From contig CAMYOL010000029.1 in assembly GCA_947260005.1 (NCBI GenBank), positions 63,077 through 127,076 of the forward strand: a stretch of 64,000 nucleotides of DNA. The letters are read 5' to 3'. The first letter of the stretch is position 1. Each line of letters starts with the position of its first letter. A program made the position numbers and the translations under genes. The DNA comes from an uncultured Ectothiorhodospiraceae bacterium. Lineage in GTDB: Bacteria > Pseudomonadota > Gammaproteobacteria > UBA6429 > Thiohalophilaceae. Below are positions 19,694 through 29,466 of this stretch, piece after piece. Below the pieces are notes generated by a model. It was not told where the DNA came from, did no database searches, and worked only from the letters and a program-made list of their open reading frames with translations.

Positions 19694-19778
19694 TGGTGCC
19701 GAAGGCCGGACTCGAACCGGCACAGCGTTAGCCACTACCCCCTCAAGATAGCGTGTCTACCAATTCTCGCTTACCGGT
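19694..19778 (-). tRNA. tRNA-Leu(GAG) with 5' part lost, probable pseudogene
   Basis: From the D-loop (AATTGGTAGACACGC) to the 3' CCA the sequence is a good class II tRNA: anticodon stem CTATC/GGTAG with loop TTGAGGG (anticodon GAG), a variable arm with GGC/GCT, T-arm GCCGG-TTCGAGT-CCGGC, then CTTCGGC-A-CCA. The 5' acceptor strand should read GCCGAAG, but the sequence before the D-loop is ACCGGTAAGCGAG. It pairs poorly with the 3' acceptor strand and not at all with the D-stem CAC. Those bases are in-frame secG codons, and the secG stop (TAG) is formed by the D-loop GGTAG. Processing and charging of this tRNA therefore look impossible as read. Confidence 0.6.
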
Positions 19779-20227
19779 AAGCTGGTATCTGATTTAGCAG
19801 GTGTTTCTTCAGATTTTGTTGCATCAGGCTTATTCGATTCTAACTTAGTTGAATCTGACTCGCTTGCATCCGATTCTGTTGGTAAGGAAGTTTTTGAATC
19901 AACGTTATCTGCTGCGTTATCTGCTGCGTTATCTGCTGCCGGTACGGTTTGTTCAGTCTTGAATTTTTCATCGAAGGCATCGCCCCCGGTCTGACCGGTT
20001 TTAGCGAGATAGGCTAACCATAAACTGGTTACAAAAAAGAGGGCGGCTAAAACTGCTGTGGCTCGCGAGAGAAACGTTCCCGAACCTTGCGAACCAAATA
20101 CCGTTCCAGACGAACCACCGCCAAAGGCCGCGCCCGCATCAGCGCCTTTGCCCTGTTGTAATAAAATCAATCCCACAATCGAAACTGAAATCAGGACATG
20201 AAACACTAATAGAATATTATTTAACAT
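19757..20227 (-). CDS. secG: Preprotein translocase subunit SecG with long acidic tail
   Basis: SecG is the accessory two-helix subunit of the SecYEG channel. Helix 1 is near residues 3-22 and helix 2 near 51-72; between them is the conserved [36 protein letters not shown] segment. After residue 80 comes an unusually long low-complexity tail (to residue 156) containing [13 protein letters not shown] and many Ser/Asp/Glu/Lys. The ORF does not stop before the tRNA-Leu gene but runs 22 nt into it, ending in ENW-stop supplied by the tRNA D-loop. The tail is not conserved in the family, so function may be unaffected. tpiA lies 18 nt upstream. Confidence 0.92.
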   Translation of the reverse strand: MLNNILLVFHVLISVSIVGLILLQQGKGADAGAAFGGGSSGTVFGSQGSGTFLSRATAVLAALFFVTSLWLAYLAKTGQTGGDAFDEKFKTEQTVPAADNAADNAADNVDSKTSLPTESDASESDSTKLESNKPDATKSEETPAKSDTSLPVSENW

Positions 20228-20245
20228 ACTTGTTAACCTTGTTTG

Positions 20246-20995
20246 TTAGGCCGAGGTTCCAATGGCCAGAAAATCTGGCGCTTTAAGGGATGCTCCGCCA
20301 ATTAAACCACCATCAATATCAGGTTGAGACAATAAATCTTTGGCATTTCCGGCATTCATGCTGCCACCGTATTGAATAATAATGTTTTCCGCTACACCCG
20401 CGTCTGCCTTGGCGATAACGCTGCGAATGAAGGCATGTACGTCTTGCGCCTGCTCAGGGGAGGCCGTTTTTCCTGTGCCAATGGCCCAGACGGGTTCATA
20501 GGCAATCACACCTTTACCCAAAACAGCCGCACCATGCATATCAATCACCGCCTGGACCTGGCGAGCGACTACTTCTTCAGTAATGCCTTTTTCACGCTCT
20601 TCAAGAGTCTCACCGATACAAAAAATCGGCGTCATGCCCGCTTCAAGCACCACCGCAAATTTTTTCGCCACCAGCTCATCCGTTTCGCCATGATAGGTAC
20701 GGCGCTCGGAGTGACCAATAATAGTGTATTTACAGCCAAATTCTTTAATCATCGAGGCTGATATCTCACCAGTATAAGCACCACTGGCTTCAGTGCTCAC
20801 GTCCTGTGCGCCCCAGCTTATCGCTGAGCCAGCTAGTTGCTCTGCAACATCGGCGAGGTAGATGCTCGGAGCGCATACTGCCATTTTAGCGTTAGTAACC
20901 TTATCGATTCCGGCTTTTAGCCCATCGAGCAATTCTTTAATACTGGCCCGTGAACCATTCATTTTCCAATTTCCGGCTATCAAGATGTTACGCAT
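20246..20995 (-). CDS. tpiA: Triosephosphate isomerase
   Basis: TpiA interconverts glyceraldehyde-3-phosphate and dihydroxyacetone phosphate in glycolysis and gluconeogenesis. The 249-residue TIM barrel has Asn and Lys of the active site in AGNWKMNG near residue 8, the catalytic His in IIGHSERR near residue 95, the catalytic Glu in [11 protein letters not shown] near residue 165, and the phosphate loop YGGSMNAGN near residue 210. GGGGAA precedes the ATG. secG follows, as in many gammaproteobacteria. The 281 nt upstream of tpiA to glmM contain no gene or clear terminator. Confidence 0.98.
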   Translation of the reverse strand: MRNILIAGNWKMNGSRASIKELLDGLKAGIDKVTNAKMAVCAPSIYLADVAEQLAGSAISWGAQDVSTEASGAYTGEISASMIKEFGCKYTIIGHSERRTYHGETDELVAKKFAVVLEAGMTPIFCIGETLEEREKGITEEVVARQVQAVIDMHGAAVLGKGVIAYEPVWAIGTGKTASPEQAQDVHAFIRSVIAKADAGVAENIIIQYGGSMNAGNAKDLLSQPDIDGGLIGGASLKAPDFLAIGTSA

Positions 20996-21276
20996 ATCAT
21001 TCCCCGATGTTCTCGTTATTTGCGGTTAAAAAGAGCGCGCAAGCTTACCGTTAGCTGGGGCATAAATCAATCTGAACGCAGATTTGAGCATTGAATATGG
21101 GACGTTAATCCTATCTCTCGATGCTTGATCGAGCGGTCTCACAACTGGAAATCGAGCCAAATTCTACTATTTGTAGGATATGAAAGGTTGGACTCTTCTC
21201 TAGAGCCCTGATACGTAATCGAAAATAGGTCCCGCTGTATTTATTTACAGTATTAGGTTAATAATCTGCTGATTTA

Positions 21277-22623
21277 TTAGTCATTTACAGCACTTCGTAC
21301 CACATCAGCTAATTCCTGAGCAACTTGTTGAACCTGGCCACTATCCTGTCCTTCTACCATCACCCGAATGACCGGCTCCGTTCCCGACGGCCTCAATAGC
21401 ACCCGACCAGAATTAGCCAGAATTGACTCTGCGTCACGTACCGCAGACTGGATGGTTTCAGACTGGTCGACATCGATCCGCTCACTCATTTCAACATTTA
21501 ACAGGGTTTGAGGGTATTTGGTCATACCGGTGCCGCTGGCTAAATCATTAAGAGTCCGACCTGTATCGACCATCGCCGCTAACACTTGCAGTGCAGATAC
21601 AATACCGTCTCCGGTTGTGGTTCGATCAAGACAAATTATGTGACCTGATGACTCACCACCGATAAACCATTCATTGGCCAACAATTGTTCCATGACATAT
21701 CGATCACCAACATTGGCGCGTACAAAAGGGACATTCAATCGATCCAGTGCATGTTCAAACCCAAGGTTAGTCATCAAAGTACCAACAACACCACCCTGCA
21801 TGGCCGAACGACGTACACGATCATGAGTAATAATATAAAGTAACTCATCTCCATCTAAAATGTTGCCCAGGTGATCGACCATAATGATTCGATCACCATC
21901 ACCATCCAGGGCAATACCTAGATCAGCGCGGGTATCTAAAACAGCATTACGCAGTGAATCTGGTTTTGTCGAACCACAATCCTCATTAATATTCAAACCA
22001 TCCGGATCGATACCCAACGGTATTACTTCTGCACCTAATTCATGGAATACACTTGGCGCAACCTTGTAGGTAGCCCCATTCGCACAATCGACAACGATAC
22101 GAAGATCTTTGAGTGTGGTCGCATAAGTCACCGCACTTTTACAAAACTCAATATAACGTCCTTCTGCATCATGAATCCGTACTGCCTTACCTAATTCTGA
22201 AGAATCATTTGTGCGCATTGGTTGATCCAACATAGCTTCTATTTGCAGTTCAACTTCATCGGGTAATTTTGTACCCCGTGATGAAAAAAACTTAATGCCA
22301 TTGTCAAAATAAGGATTGTGTGAAGCGCTGATCACAATCCCGGCATTAGCATGCAAAGTACGTGTGAGGTAGGCAATGGCTGGCGTTGGCATTGGACCAA
22401 GCAATAAACTATCGACGCCCGCAGCAGATAAACCTGCTTCAAGCGCTGACTCAAACATATAACCAGAGATTCGAGTATCTTTACCAATGACCACTTTATT
22501 GCCATTAATCCCGGAGAAGACTTTACCTGCTGCCCAGCCCAGGCGCATCATAAAGTCTGGAGTAATTGGGCTTTGCCCTACCCGTCCACGAATACCATCC
22601 GTACCAAAGTATTTTCTCGACAT
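21277..22623 (-). CDS. glmM: Phosphoglucosamine mutase
   Basis: GlmM converts glucosamine-6-phosphate to glucosamine-1-phosphate for peptidoglycan and LPS precursors. Its 448 residues start [12 protein letters not shown]. The active-site serine loop is [16 protein letters not shown] near residue 100, the metal site is [11 protein letters not shown] near residue 240, and the phosphate-binding loop [15 protein letters not shown] is near residue 410. An AAGGAAAG ribosome-binding site precedes the ATG. folP is upstream with a 38-nt gap, the usual order. Confidence 0.98.
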   Translation of the reverse strand: MSRKYFGTDGIRGRVGQSPITPDFMMRLGWAAGKVFSGINGNKVVIGKDTRISGYMFESALEAGLSAAGVDSLLLGPMPTPAIAYLTRTLHANAGIVISASHNPYFDNGIKFFSSRGTKLPDEVELQIEAMLDQPMRTNDSSELGKAVRIHDAEGRYIEFCKSAVTYATTLKDLRIVVDCANGATYKVAPSVFHELGAEVIPLGIDPDGLNINEDCGSTKPDSLRNAVLDTRADLGIALDGDGDRIIMVDHLGNILDGDELLYIITHDRVRRSAMQGGVVGTLMTNLGFEHALDRLNVPFVRANVGDRYVMEQLLANEWFIGGESSGHIICLDRTTTGDGIVSALQVLAAMVDTGRTLNDLASGTGMTKYPQTLLNVEMSERIDVDQSETIQSAVRDAESILANSGRVLLRPSGTEPVIRVMVEGQDSGQVQQVAQELADVVRSAVND

Positions 22624-22661
22624 AAGCTATTTCTTTCCTTTATGTATGTTTCTAATATGGC

Positions 22662-23486
22662 TTAGTGATAGTTTTTAATAGCAAATGCTATATTAACCGC
22701 ATCAACGGTAGCCCTTACATCATGTGCTCTAATAATCTTTACTCCGGAATTGACCGCCATCGCAGCAAGCGCAAGACTTCCCGGTAATCGTTCTTCAACA
22801 GTCCTGTCAAGTATGGCACCAATTGTAGATTTGCGCGAGACACCTAAAAGAACCGGAAAATCATTGGTTACCAGCCGATCAATTTTTTGCATAAGTTCAA
22901 TATTATGTTGTACGGTTTTTCCAAAACCAAATCCAGGATCGATCATAATTTGTTCTCGCTGTATCCCCGCTTCAATACAAACTTCACAACGCGCAGATAA
23001 AAACTCAGAAACATCGTTAACTACATCATCGTAAACTGGCGAATGTTGCATTGTACGCGGTTCGCCTTGCATATGCATAAGGCAAACAGGAACATCTAAA
23101 TTTGCCGCAGAGTCTAATGCATTAGTCATTTGTAACGCTGCGACGTCATTGATCATATGTGCCCCTGCAGAAACGGCATGTGACATGACCGCAGCTTTTG
23201 ATGTATCGATAGAAATAATCGTATCAAGCTCATTGCTTATTTTCTCAATGACAGGAATGACTCGATCTAATTCCTGTTGCTCATTCACTTCCTGAGCTCC
23301 GGGGCGAGTGGATTCACCGCCCACATCAATAATAGATGCTCCTTGAGCCACCATATTACGGGCCTGTTCAATGGAGTTTTCCAGGGAGGTATAACGTCCG
23401 CCATCTGAGAATGAATCAGGAGTAATGTTAAGAACGCCCATTACATGCGGTCGATTTAAATCAAGCTGTTTGTTTTTGAAATACAT
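22662..23486 (-). CDS. folP: Dihydropteroate synthase
   Basis: FolP condenses p-aminobenzoate with dihydropterin pyrophosphate in folate synthesis and is the sulfonamide target. The 274 residues contain MGVLNITPDSFSDGG near residue 16, IDVGGESTRPGA near residue 57 and a later NDVAALQ segment, the standard pterin- and phosphate-binding elements. DPGFGFGKT near residue 182 and RAHDVRATVDAVNIAFAI at the C-terminus complete the barrel. It lies between ftsH and glmM as in most gammaproteobacteria. Confidence 0.97.
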   Translation of the reverse strand: MYFKNKQLDLNRPHVMGVLNITPDSFSDGGRYTSLENSIEQARNMVAQGASIIDVGGESTRPGAQEVNEQQELDRVIPVIEKISNELDTIISIDTSKAAVMSHAVSAGAHMINDVAALQMTNALDSAANLDVPVCLMHMQGEPRTMQHSPVYDDVVNDVSEFLSARCEVCIEAGIQREQIMIDPGFGFGKTVQHNIELMQKIDRLVTNDFPVLLGVSRKSTIGAILDRTVEERLPGSLALAAMAVNSGVKIIRAHDVRATVDAVNIAFAIKNYH

Positions 23487-23578
23487 AAAACAACGGATTC
23501 TTATGACTGGGTATAAACGCCAACGCCACTATCATACTAGGTATAACAGTGGCGCTGGTGAAAATTACAAACTAAACC

Positions 23579-25498
23579 TTAGTGAGTTGAAGCCGGCCCA
23601 CCTATCTTGCCATCCTTCTTCTCATCTTTTTTACTTGATGAAGTACCATCATCATCCATATTTTCGTTATCGTCCCAATCAGATGGTGGGCGAACTTTAC
23701 GGCCATTCATAATGTCATCAATCTGTTCGCTATCGATGGTTTCATACTTTATCAATGCTTCAGACATAGCATGTAGCTTGTCTATATCGTCATTAAGAAT
23801 TTTTTCAGCACGTTCATAATTTCGATCAACGATAGAGCGTACTTCTTCATCGATTAAATTCGCTGTCCCATCAGATAAATTCTTATGTTGAGTGACAGAA
23901 TGGCCAAGGAAAACTTCGCCTTCGTCTTCACCATAGGTTAGCGGACCTAATTTGCTGGACAAACCCCATTTGGTCACCATATTGTGAGCAATCTCGGTTG
24001 CGCGCTGAATATCATTCGATGCTCCGGTCGTAACACTATCCGCGCCGAAGATAAGCTCTTCAGCGATACGTCCACCGAACAGAGTGGAGATGCTACTCTC
24101 GAGCATTTGCTTACTGTGACTATAACGATCTTCCTCGGGTAAAAACATAGTCACACCTAATGCCCGTCCGCGAGGAATAATCGTAACTTTATAAACAGGA
24201 TCATGTTCAGGTACATGCCAACCAACAATGGCATGACCCGCCTCGTGATAAGCAGTAAGCTTTTTCTCAGCATCGCCCATGACCATGGACTTACGTTCAG
24301 CCCCCATCATGATCTTGTCTTTCGCTTTTTCAAACTCTTCCATGTCGACAAGACGTTTATTAGATCGTGCAGCAAATAAGGCGGCTTCGTTGACCAAATT
24401 AGCTAAATCAGCACCGGAAAATCCGGGTGTACCACGAGCAATGATTTTAGCTTTAACATCATCTGAGATAGGAACCTTGCGCATATGCACTTTAAGGATT
24501 TGTTCACGACCACGTAGATCGGGTAGCGGCACCACCACTTGACGGTCAAAACGTCCAGGACGTAATAACGCAGGATCTAATACATCCGGGCGATTAGTCG
24601 CTGCAATCACAATTACACCTTCGTTACCTTCAAAACCGTCCATTTCAACCAGTAACTGATTTAATGTTTGTTCACGTTCATCATGTCCACCACCTAATCC
24701 GGCACCACGATGACGACCGACTGCATCGATCTCATCAATAAAGATAATACAAGGTGCATGTTTCTTGGCTTGTTCAAACATATCTCGAACACGAGAGGCA
24801 CCGACACCAACAAACATCTCAACAAAATCAGAACCTGAAATTGTAAAGAATGGAACTTTCGCTTCACCCGCAATGGCTTTGGCTAATAAGGTTTTACCCG
24901 TACCAGGTGAACCTACCATTAATACACCACGAGGAATTTTACCGCCAAGTTTTTGGAATTTACCCGGATCACGTAAGAACTCGACTAACTCACCCACTTC
25001 TTCTTTGGCTTCATCAACGCCGGCAACATCATTAAATGTGATTTTAACTTGATCTTCACCGAGCATGCGGGCACGGCTCTTACCAAATGACAATGCTCCC
25101 CGGCCACCACCGCCGCCCTGCATCTGGCGCATAAGAAAAATCATAAAGCCGACAATCAAGAAAATTGGAAACCAGGAAATAAATATCTGGGTTAATAAGC
25201 CCTGATCAGGCGCTTCAGCTTTGAAAGCAACGCCATTTTCACGTAGCTCATTAATTAAAGAGGTATTGTCGGTCTCAGCACTGAAGGTAATAAAACTTTG
25301 ATTGCTATCCCTTAATACACCAGAAATAGTTCGACCCTTGAAGGTCACCGAGGCGACATTCTGATCATGCACTTGTTGCAGGAATGCACTGTAATCCATT
25401 TCCTGACTTGAAGCACCTCCACTGAGATGCTTGAAAATGATCATTAATACGAACGCAATAATGACCCAGAGAATTATGTTTTTTGCAATATCGTTCAC
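23579..25498 (-). CDS. ftsH: ATP-dependent zinc metalloprotease FtsH (housekeeping copy)
   Basis: FtsH is a membrane-anchored AAA+ protease that degrades misfolded membrane proteins and regulators such as LpxC and RpoH. The 639 residues have two N-terminal helices (about 5-25 and 105-125) around a periplasmic domain, Walker A GSPGTGKT at about 196, Walker B FIDEID, the second region of homology [20 protein letters not shown], and the zinc motif HEAGH in the peptidase domain. The C-terminus is acidic and Lys/Asp/Ser-rich (from about 605). It sits in the canonical rlmE-ftsH-folP order. A second, more divergent ftsH is at 61.3-63.3 kb. Confidence 0.98.
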   Translation of the reverse strand: MNDIAKNIILWVIIAFVLMIIFKHLSGGASSQEMDYSAFLQQVHDQNVASVTFKGRTISGVLRDSNQSFITFSAETDNTSLINELRENGVAFKAEAPDQGLLTQIFISWFPIFLIVGFMIFLMRQMQGGGGGRGALSFGKSRARMLGEDQVKITFNDVAGVDEAKEEVGELVEFLRDPGKFQKLGGKIPRGVLMVGSPGTGKTLLAKAIAGEAKVPFFTISGSDFVEMFVGVGASRVRDMFEQAKKHAPCIIFIDEIDAVGRHRGAGLGGGHDEREQTLNQLLVEMDGFEGNEGVIVIAATNRPDVLDPALLRPGRFDRQVVVPLPDLRGREQILKVHMRKVPISDDVKAKIIARGTPGFSGADLANLVNEAALFAARSNKRLVDMEEFEKAKDKIMMGAERKSMVMGDAEKKLTAYHEAGHAIVGWHVPEHDPVYKVTIIPRGRALGVTMFLPEEDRYSHSKQMLESSISTLFGGRIAEELIFGADSVTTGASNDIQRATEIAHNMVTKWGLSSKLGPLTYGEDEGEVFLGHSVTQHKNLSDGTANLIDEEVRSIVDRNYERAEKILNDDIDKLHAMSEALIKYETIDSEQIDDIMNGRKVRPPSDWDDNENMDDDGTSSSKKDEKKDGKIGGPASTH

Positions 25499-25587
25499 GA
25501 GTTTGCCTCTAACTGAAAAGACGGTTTAGCTAATAGCTATCTATATAGTAAAGTACCATACAGTATAGTGCTTAAACGGTATAGTGC

Positions 25588-26208
25588 CTAAGTCCTATAC
25601 TCCCTGGCAAGCAAATAAACCTCACGCGACCGGGGTCGAGAGGCCTTTGGTTTCCTCACCACAACCTTGCGAAATTGATTCCGCAGCGACTGTAGATAAT
25701 CATCAAAACCTTCTCCTTGAAAGACTTTGACTAGAAAGTCACCACCTGGACTGAGGCTTTTATGACAAAAATCCAATGCCAGCTCCGCCAAATACATGGC
25801 TTTGGGCTGATCGATGGCCTTCATACCACTGATATTGGGGGCCATATCGGATAATACAAGGTTAACTTTATGGTCATTGAGAGCCTGTAACAACTCATTG
25901 AGGACTGATTCTTCAGTAAAATCTCCCTGGATGACAGTCACCCCTTCCACCGGCTCCATGGCAAGGATATCCAGGGCGAAGATGGGTGTCGAATCAGGGA
26001 GAATATCACGTGCAAATTCAGTCCAACCACCCGGGGCAGCCCCTAGATCAACCACGCTTTGCCCCGGCTTTAAGATTCGATCTTTATCGTTAATCTCTTT
26101 TAACTTGAAGACTGCACGTGAGCGATAACCGGCTTCCTGAGCCTGTTTTACATAGGGGTCATCAAAGTGCTCTTTGAGCCAGTTTTTCGAACTTTTAGAT
26201 TTTGACAT
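25588..26208 (-). CDS. rlmE: 23S rRNA 2'-O-ribose methyltransferase RlmE (FtsJ/RrmJ)
   Basis: RlmE methylates the 2'-OH of U2552 in 23S rRNA during 50S assembly using S-adenosylmethionine. The 206-residue product has the SAM-binding motif [15 protein letters not shown] near residue 50, [11 protein letters not shown] with the catalytic Asp near residue 122 and [10 protein letters not shown] with the catalytic Lys near residue 162, giving the family K-D-K-E set. It starts with [23 protein letters not shown]. It is divergent from yhbY. A tandem GTATAGTGC repeat lies in the 89-nt gap before ftsH. Confidence 0.97.
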   Translation of the reverse strand: MSKSKSSKNWLKEHFDDPYVKQAQEAGYRSRAVFKLKEINDKDRILKPGQSVVDLGAAPGGWTEFARDILPDSTPIFALDILAMEPVEGVTVIQGDFTEESVLNELLQALNDHKVNLVLSDMAPNISGMKAIDQPKAMYLAELALDFCHKSLSPGGDFLVKVFQGEGFDDYLQSLRNQFRKVVVRKPKASRPRSREVYLLAREYRT

Positions 26209-26247
26209 AATGTCATTCTAACGTAATTAATCCGGTATAATACCCTA

Positions 26248-26535
26248 ATGCCTTTATCACAAAAACAGATCAAAAAACTTCGTCAACTCGCCCACCACAA
26301 AAAAGTGATCGTCATTGTCGGTCAACATGGATTAACGGATCCGGTCATGTTCGAAATCGATAACGCCCTGGAGATTCATGAGCTATTAAAAGTACGAATC
26401 AATGCCAGCGATAAGACTGAACGAAACCAGTTAATTGACCGAATTGCCCAACAAACACAAAGCGAAATAGTGCAACGCATTGGACATATTGCTGTTTTTT
26501 ATCGACAAGGCGATGACAACCAGTTATCGATCTGA
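26248..26535 (+). CDS. yhbY: Ribosome assembly RNA-binding protein YhbY (CRM domain)
   Basis: This 95-residue single CRM domain protein associates with pre-50S ribosomal particles in other bacteria. The GxxG loop is seen in VGQHGLTDPVMFEIDNALEIHELLKVRI near residue 28. It is transcribed divergently from rlmE with 39 nt between the starts, the conserved gammaproteobacterial arrangement linking two 50S assembly factors. Confidence 0.95.
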   Translation: MPLSQKQIKKLRQLAHHKKVIVIVGQHGLTDPVMFEIDNALEIHELLKVRINASDKTERNQLIDRIAQQTQSEIVQRIGHIAVFYRQGDDNQLSI

Positions 26536-26557
26536 ATGATTATTGTTTAGTAACAAT

Positions 26558-27001
26558 CTAGCTTTTCGTTTTATCCTGTAATCCAAATATTACAATAACG
26601 AGTCCACATAGACTCGTTATGGAAAACAAAACAGAAGCACTACGATGCAACAAATCAAACCGAGCTTTTTCGACCGCAGGCATGCCAGCATCACGTATAT
26701 CTGACATCATTGGGGTTATTACAAACAAACCAACTGCGACCAATATTAACATAACCATTAAGATCCAAACTCGCCAATTAGTATAAAAACGAACACTCGA
26801 ATAGACCAGAACATTAAGCAACAGTAAACTACCGCAGATTAATCCTATATAGGCAGTAATATTGAATAACTGTCCTGCGATAGTACCAGCCAGACTACGA
26901 TCGGTTATCAGATGAAACAAGGTCGGGGTAACGATAAAACCAACCATCCACATACCACCAATCCACACCGTTAACAGAATGCGTTCAGAGATCGTTTGCA
27001 T
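26558..27001 (-). CDS. DUF4149 family membrane protein
   Basis: The 147-residue product has four predicted membrane helices (about residues 8-28, 45-65, 78-98 and 120-142). The motif ERILLTVWIGGMWMVGFIVTPTLFHLI at the N-terminus is characteristic of DUF4149. The family often sits near yhbY/rlmE-ftsH or greA in gammaproteobacteria, which fits here. AGGGAA precedes the ATG. No biochemical function is known. Confidence 0.85.
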   Translation of the reverse strand: MQTISERILLTVWIGGMWMVGFIVTPTLFHLITDRSLAGTIAGQLFNITAYIGLICGSLLLLNVLVYSSVRFYTNWRVWILMVMLILVAVGLFVITPMMSDIRDAGMPAVEKARFDLLHRSASVLFSITSLCGLVIVIFGLQDKTKS

Positions 27002-27038
27002 TGAATTCCCTACTTAAGTCAGAAAAGACCCGCAGAGT

Positions 27039-27512
27039 TTATAGGATATTGCTCAACATCGATACTTGATAGGTGACCAATGTGACATAACAGGCAATGG
27101 CGCCAGTTAATATATGTCGGCCCTTGAAACCAAAAAAATTGAAATGTTTATGCATGACAACCCACAGTACACAAATAGCCGTAATTAAATATTTAGAGAG
27201 ATAAAACCACATTGTGTCAATTTCAAGCATCCAGGCAAGAAAAGGATTGAGTTCTGAGGCGCCTCTATCAATGAGTAATAAAGTAAAAAACGCATCCATC
27301 ACACATAAAATCATCACTGCAACTGCAGCGGCCGACACGTAGGGACCATGAATATCTACATAGGTATTATCATCACCATAATCCTGGCGACGCTCTCCTC
27401 GACGGCGATTCATAAAAATAGAATAGAAAAAACTGCGCACCGTTGCCCGTCGACGATCGGAGTGTACTCGTTGACAGTTAGTATCGTTAATTTTATTAAA
27501 TGCCGTATTCAT
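27039..27512 (-). CDS. DUF5658-like membrane protein
   Basis: I chose the ATG at 27512, giving 157 residues; a TTG start 24 nt upstream is possible. The N-terminal 60 residues are basic with clustered Arg (SDRRRATVRSFF, MNRRRGERRQ). Three helices follow from about residue 62. The motif DAFFTLLLIDRGASELNPFLAWML, with conserved Asp and Glu-Leu-Asn-Pro, followed by a helix with a Lys, matches DUF5658. Function is unknown. A perfect CRP-type site lies 52-67 nt upstream of the start. Confidence 0.7.
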   Translation of the reverse strand: MNTAFNKINDTNCQRVHSDRRRATVRSFFYSIFMNRRRGERRQDYGDDNTYVDIHGPYVSAAAVAVMILCVMDAFFTLLLIDRGASELNPFLAWMLEIDTMWFYLSKYLITAICVLWVVMHKHFNFFGFKGRHILTGAIACYVTLVTYQVSMLSNIL

Positions 27513-27563
27513 AATATGGTTTTTATTTAAGCACAAAATTCCATACCAGACATTCTAATAAAG

Positions 27564-27579
27564 TGTGATGTTGATCACA
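27564..27579. promoter_or_regulatory. CRP/Vfr-type binding site
   Basis: TGTGAT-GTTG-ATCACA is a perfect match to the 6-4-6 CRP consensus core and lies 52-67 nt upstream of the DUF5658-like gene start, a typical activating position. No CRP/Vfr gene is in the window, so the regulator is inferred from the motif alone. The remaining 27580-27700 holds no supported gene. Confidence 0.5.
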
Positions 27580-27700
27580 ATTAATAGGGATTTGTAATGA
27601 AATATCATTACCGTATTATAATCATGGTGTTACAAGGCTTTATTGATGACAAATATCGTTCAAACTATAAACATTTGTGTCAATTTAAAAATTTACAGTG

Positions 27701-28462
27701 CTACCAGTTAATTTCAGCGGCGGTCTTGACCCCCACCCGAACACGGCTAAGATGTCGAGGCATCACAGACTTATCCTCGGTCAAAGGCGTACGTCCGCCC
27801 ATCACCTCAGTAAAACGTTGGGGATAACGTGGATTTTTATCAGGTTCGGCGTAGCCATCTGGAAAAACAGGCGTTCCGGTTGCCGGATCATATTTGTCGG
27901 TGGCACCAATCGTATGTAAGATCTCATGTGCAATCACCAGGCTATTTTTACCTTCCATCTCACGATGCGCATAAGCGTGTACGACTCCAATCATGCCTTT
28001 TTCCATCCCCAGTGAATGGGCAAGTTGTTCCTCTTTCTCATAGGAATGATAGATAACAAAAATCTTGATATGTGGAGAGAAATCAGACTCATCTTGAGAA
28101 TTAGCCCAGTACCGTAATTTGAGACTCCACCAGGCGATTTGGAAGACATTACTGCCTTCACCAGGAGGAGCTGGAGGCAACTCATCCACTGAGTGCGCCA
28201 ACATCATTTGAAATGGCTTTTTTAAAGGTAAACCATAATCTTCAGCTTCATCCGCAAAAAAAGATTCGATGGCCGCAAAGTTACGATTTGAAAGACCCCC
28301 AATATATTTCTCAATTGCTGGATCGTTATCAACGTTAATCGGATATACAGCAACCCAGAGCGTGTCATCCCAACTCACAGCACGGTATTTGGTCATATAG
28401 GTATCGGCTGCAACAAGAAACAATATAAATAACAAAATTCCGATCCGAAGTTTTTTCCACAT
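27701..28462 (-). CDS. Membrane-anchored metzincin-like protein (HExxHxxGxxD), unknown function
   Basis: The 253-residue product starts at ATG 28462, with AGGA 6 nt upstream; a TTG two codons earlier is the alternative. One N-terminal helix (residues 4-22) would anchor or export it. HEILHTIGATD near residue 197 fits the metzincin zinc signature HExxHxxGxxD, as in snapalysin-type proteases with Asp as third ligand, and is followed by KYDPATGTPVFPDGYAEPDKNPRYPQ. The Met-turn expected later could be EVMGGR or SVMPRHLS. I recognise the architecture as a conserved hypothetical and infer a zinc peptidase; substrate unknown. Confidence 0.6.
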   Translation of the reverse strand: MWKKLRIGILLFILFLVAADTYMTKYRAVSWDDTLWVAVYPINVDNDPAIEKYIGGLSNRNFAAIESFFADEAEDYGLPLKKPFQMMLAHSVDELPPAPPGEGSNVFQIAWWSLKLRYWANSQDESDFSPHIKIFVIYHSYEKEEQLAHSLGMEKGMIGVVHAYAHREMEGKNSLVIAHEILHTIGATDKYDPATGTPVFPDGYAEPDKNPRYPQRFTEVMGGRTPLTEDKSVMPRHLSRVRVGVKTAAEINW

Positions 28463-28682
28463 AAACAATCCTGTCAGCTTTAAATACGCTATTAATTACC
28501 ACCCCAAATCTAGCCATCCAATAATTAACTCACTCTTGTAATAGCCACGTGACGTTAAAAACCATCATTTAGGAACAAGAAAAAAGACATATCAGAATTA
28601 TAGACGAGACAAAACAGATAAGAAATTGAAAAACACGCTCAACCAATACGTATTTTTCGCGATAACATGTCGTCAAGACATA

Positions 28683-29177
28683 CTAGGTTGAAATGCGTTT
28701 AAATATATTTCCGTCACAGTTCGGGCAGGCAGGTAACTCCTGAATGTGTAAAATTTGAAGCTGATGGCCACACTGATCGCACACAAAACTACCAGGGCCA
28801 GTCGTTTCGTCTTTATACCAGAGGTTTTCTTGTTGTGCTTTTTGACTTAATTCATCGAGTTCGATATTGGTGGTGTTGATGGCACCGCTTAATAAATCTA
28901 AGAGTCGGTCCTCAACCAATTCTGTATCAAATTTTAACCAGTCGTGCAGCTCCTTACCTTCGGTTGAAAGATATTCAGACGCATCCTGTATATCCCGCTG
29001 CAAATAGTCTGAAACCTTATCGACTTCCTCGCGTGAATATTCCCCAAGCTCATAGGCCTGTTCTTTGACTTTATCGGTCAAATAATGGAGTTTGATAGAA
29101 AGATTATCTTCTGTCCCTTGCACCGCATCTTTAAAAAAATGCAACATGCGCTCATAGATCGTATTCTGCTGACTCAA
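28683..29177 (-). CDS. Zinc ribbon-containing protein, DUF1451 (YbeL-like)
   Basis: The 164-residue cytoplasmic protein has a long charged helical region (about residues 5-115) suited to coiled-coil formation, then a C-terminal zinc ribbon: CDQCGHQLQILHIQELPACPNC with CxxC pairs near residues 133-136 and 152-155. This matches the DUF1451 family, which includes E. coli YbeL; its function is unknown. The start is TTG at 29177, supported by a strong GGAGG 6 nt upstream. The 214 nt downstream to 28469 contain no further gene. Confidence 0.82.
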   Translation of the reverse strand: MSQQNTIYERMLHFFKDAVQGTEDNLSIKLHYLTDKVKEQAYELGEYSREEVDKVSDYLQRDIQDASEYLSTEGKELHDWLKFDTELVEDRLLDLLSGAINTTNIELDELSQKAQQENLWYKDETTGPGSFVCDQCGHQLQILHIQELPACPNCDGNIFKRIST

Positions 29178-29203
29178 TCTATACCTCCGTTGATCAGAAC
29201 AGG

Positions 29204-29392
29204 TCAGGCCTGACTTAATTCATCTTCGACTCCCATAAACTCCATTCTAGCTGAATCTGCCTTATCTGACAGAGATAGAAACTCGCGAGCCTCACTTTTT
29301 TTCTCAAATGGCCCCTCGTAGCCCATCTCGGTCTCGACATACCAAAGTTCATTTCGTTGAACGAGTTTATTGCGATTACGACCAAAAATCAT
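29204..29392 (-). CDS. DUF6316-like small protein
   Basis: This encodes a 62-residue soluble protein starting MIFGRNRNKLVQRNELWYVETEMGYEGPF. ATG 29392 is supported by GGAGG 5 nt upstream, while the longer TTG-initiated frame has no such site. The aromatic stretch ELWYVETE.GYEGPF followed by an AREFLSL helix matches small conserved proteobacterial proteins of the DUF6316 type; family assignment is from memory and moderate. It lies 26 nt upstream of the DUF1451 gene, probably in one transcript. An FNR-like site is centred about 67 nt upstream. Confidence 0.6.
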   Translation of the reverse strand: MIFGRNRNKLVQRNELWYVETEMGYEGPFEKKSEAREFLSLSDKADSARMEFMGVEDELSQA

Positions 29393-29452
29393 CCGAACCT
29401 CCACCAACAAGTAATCTTTGACCTATCATTCGCTATTCCATGACAAAACTTA

Positions 29453-29466
29453 TTGACTTAGATCAA
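29453..29466. promoter_or_regulatory. FNR/Anr-like box
   Basis: TTGAC-TTAG-ATCAA differs from the FNR consensus TTGAT-N4-ATCAA at one of ten defined positions. It lies 61-74 nt upstream of the small gene starting at 29392 and downstream of greA. Oxygen-responsive control of the small-protein/DUF1451 pair is an inference. Confidence 0.35.
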
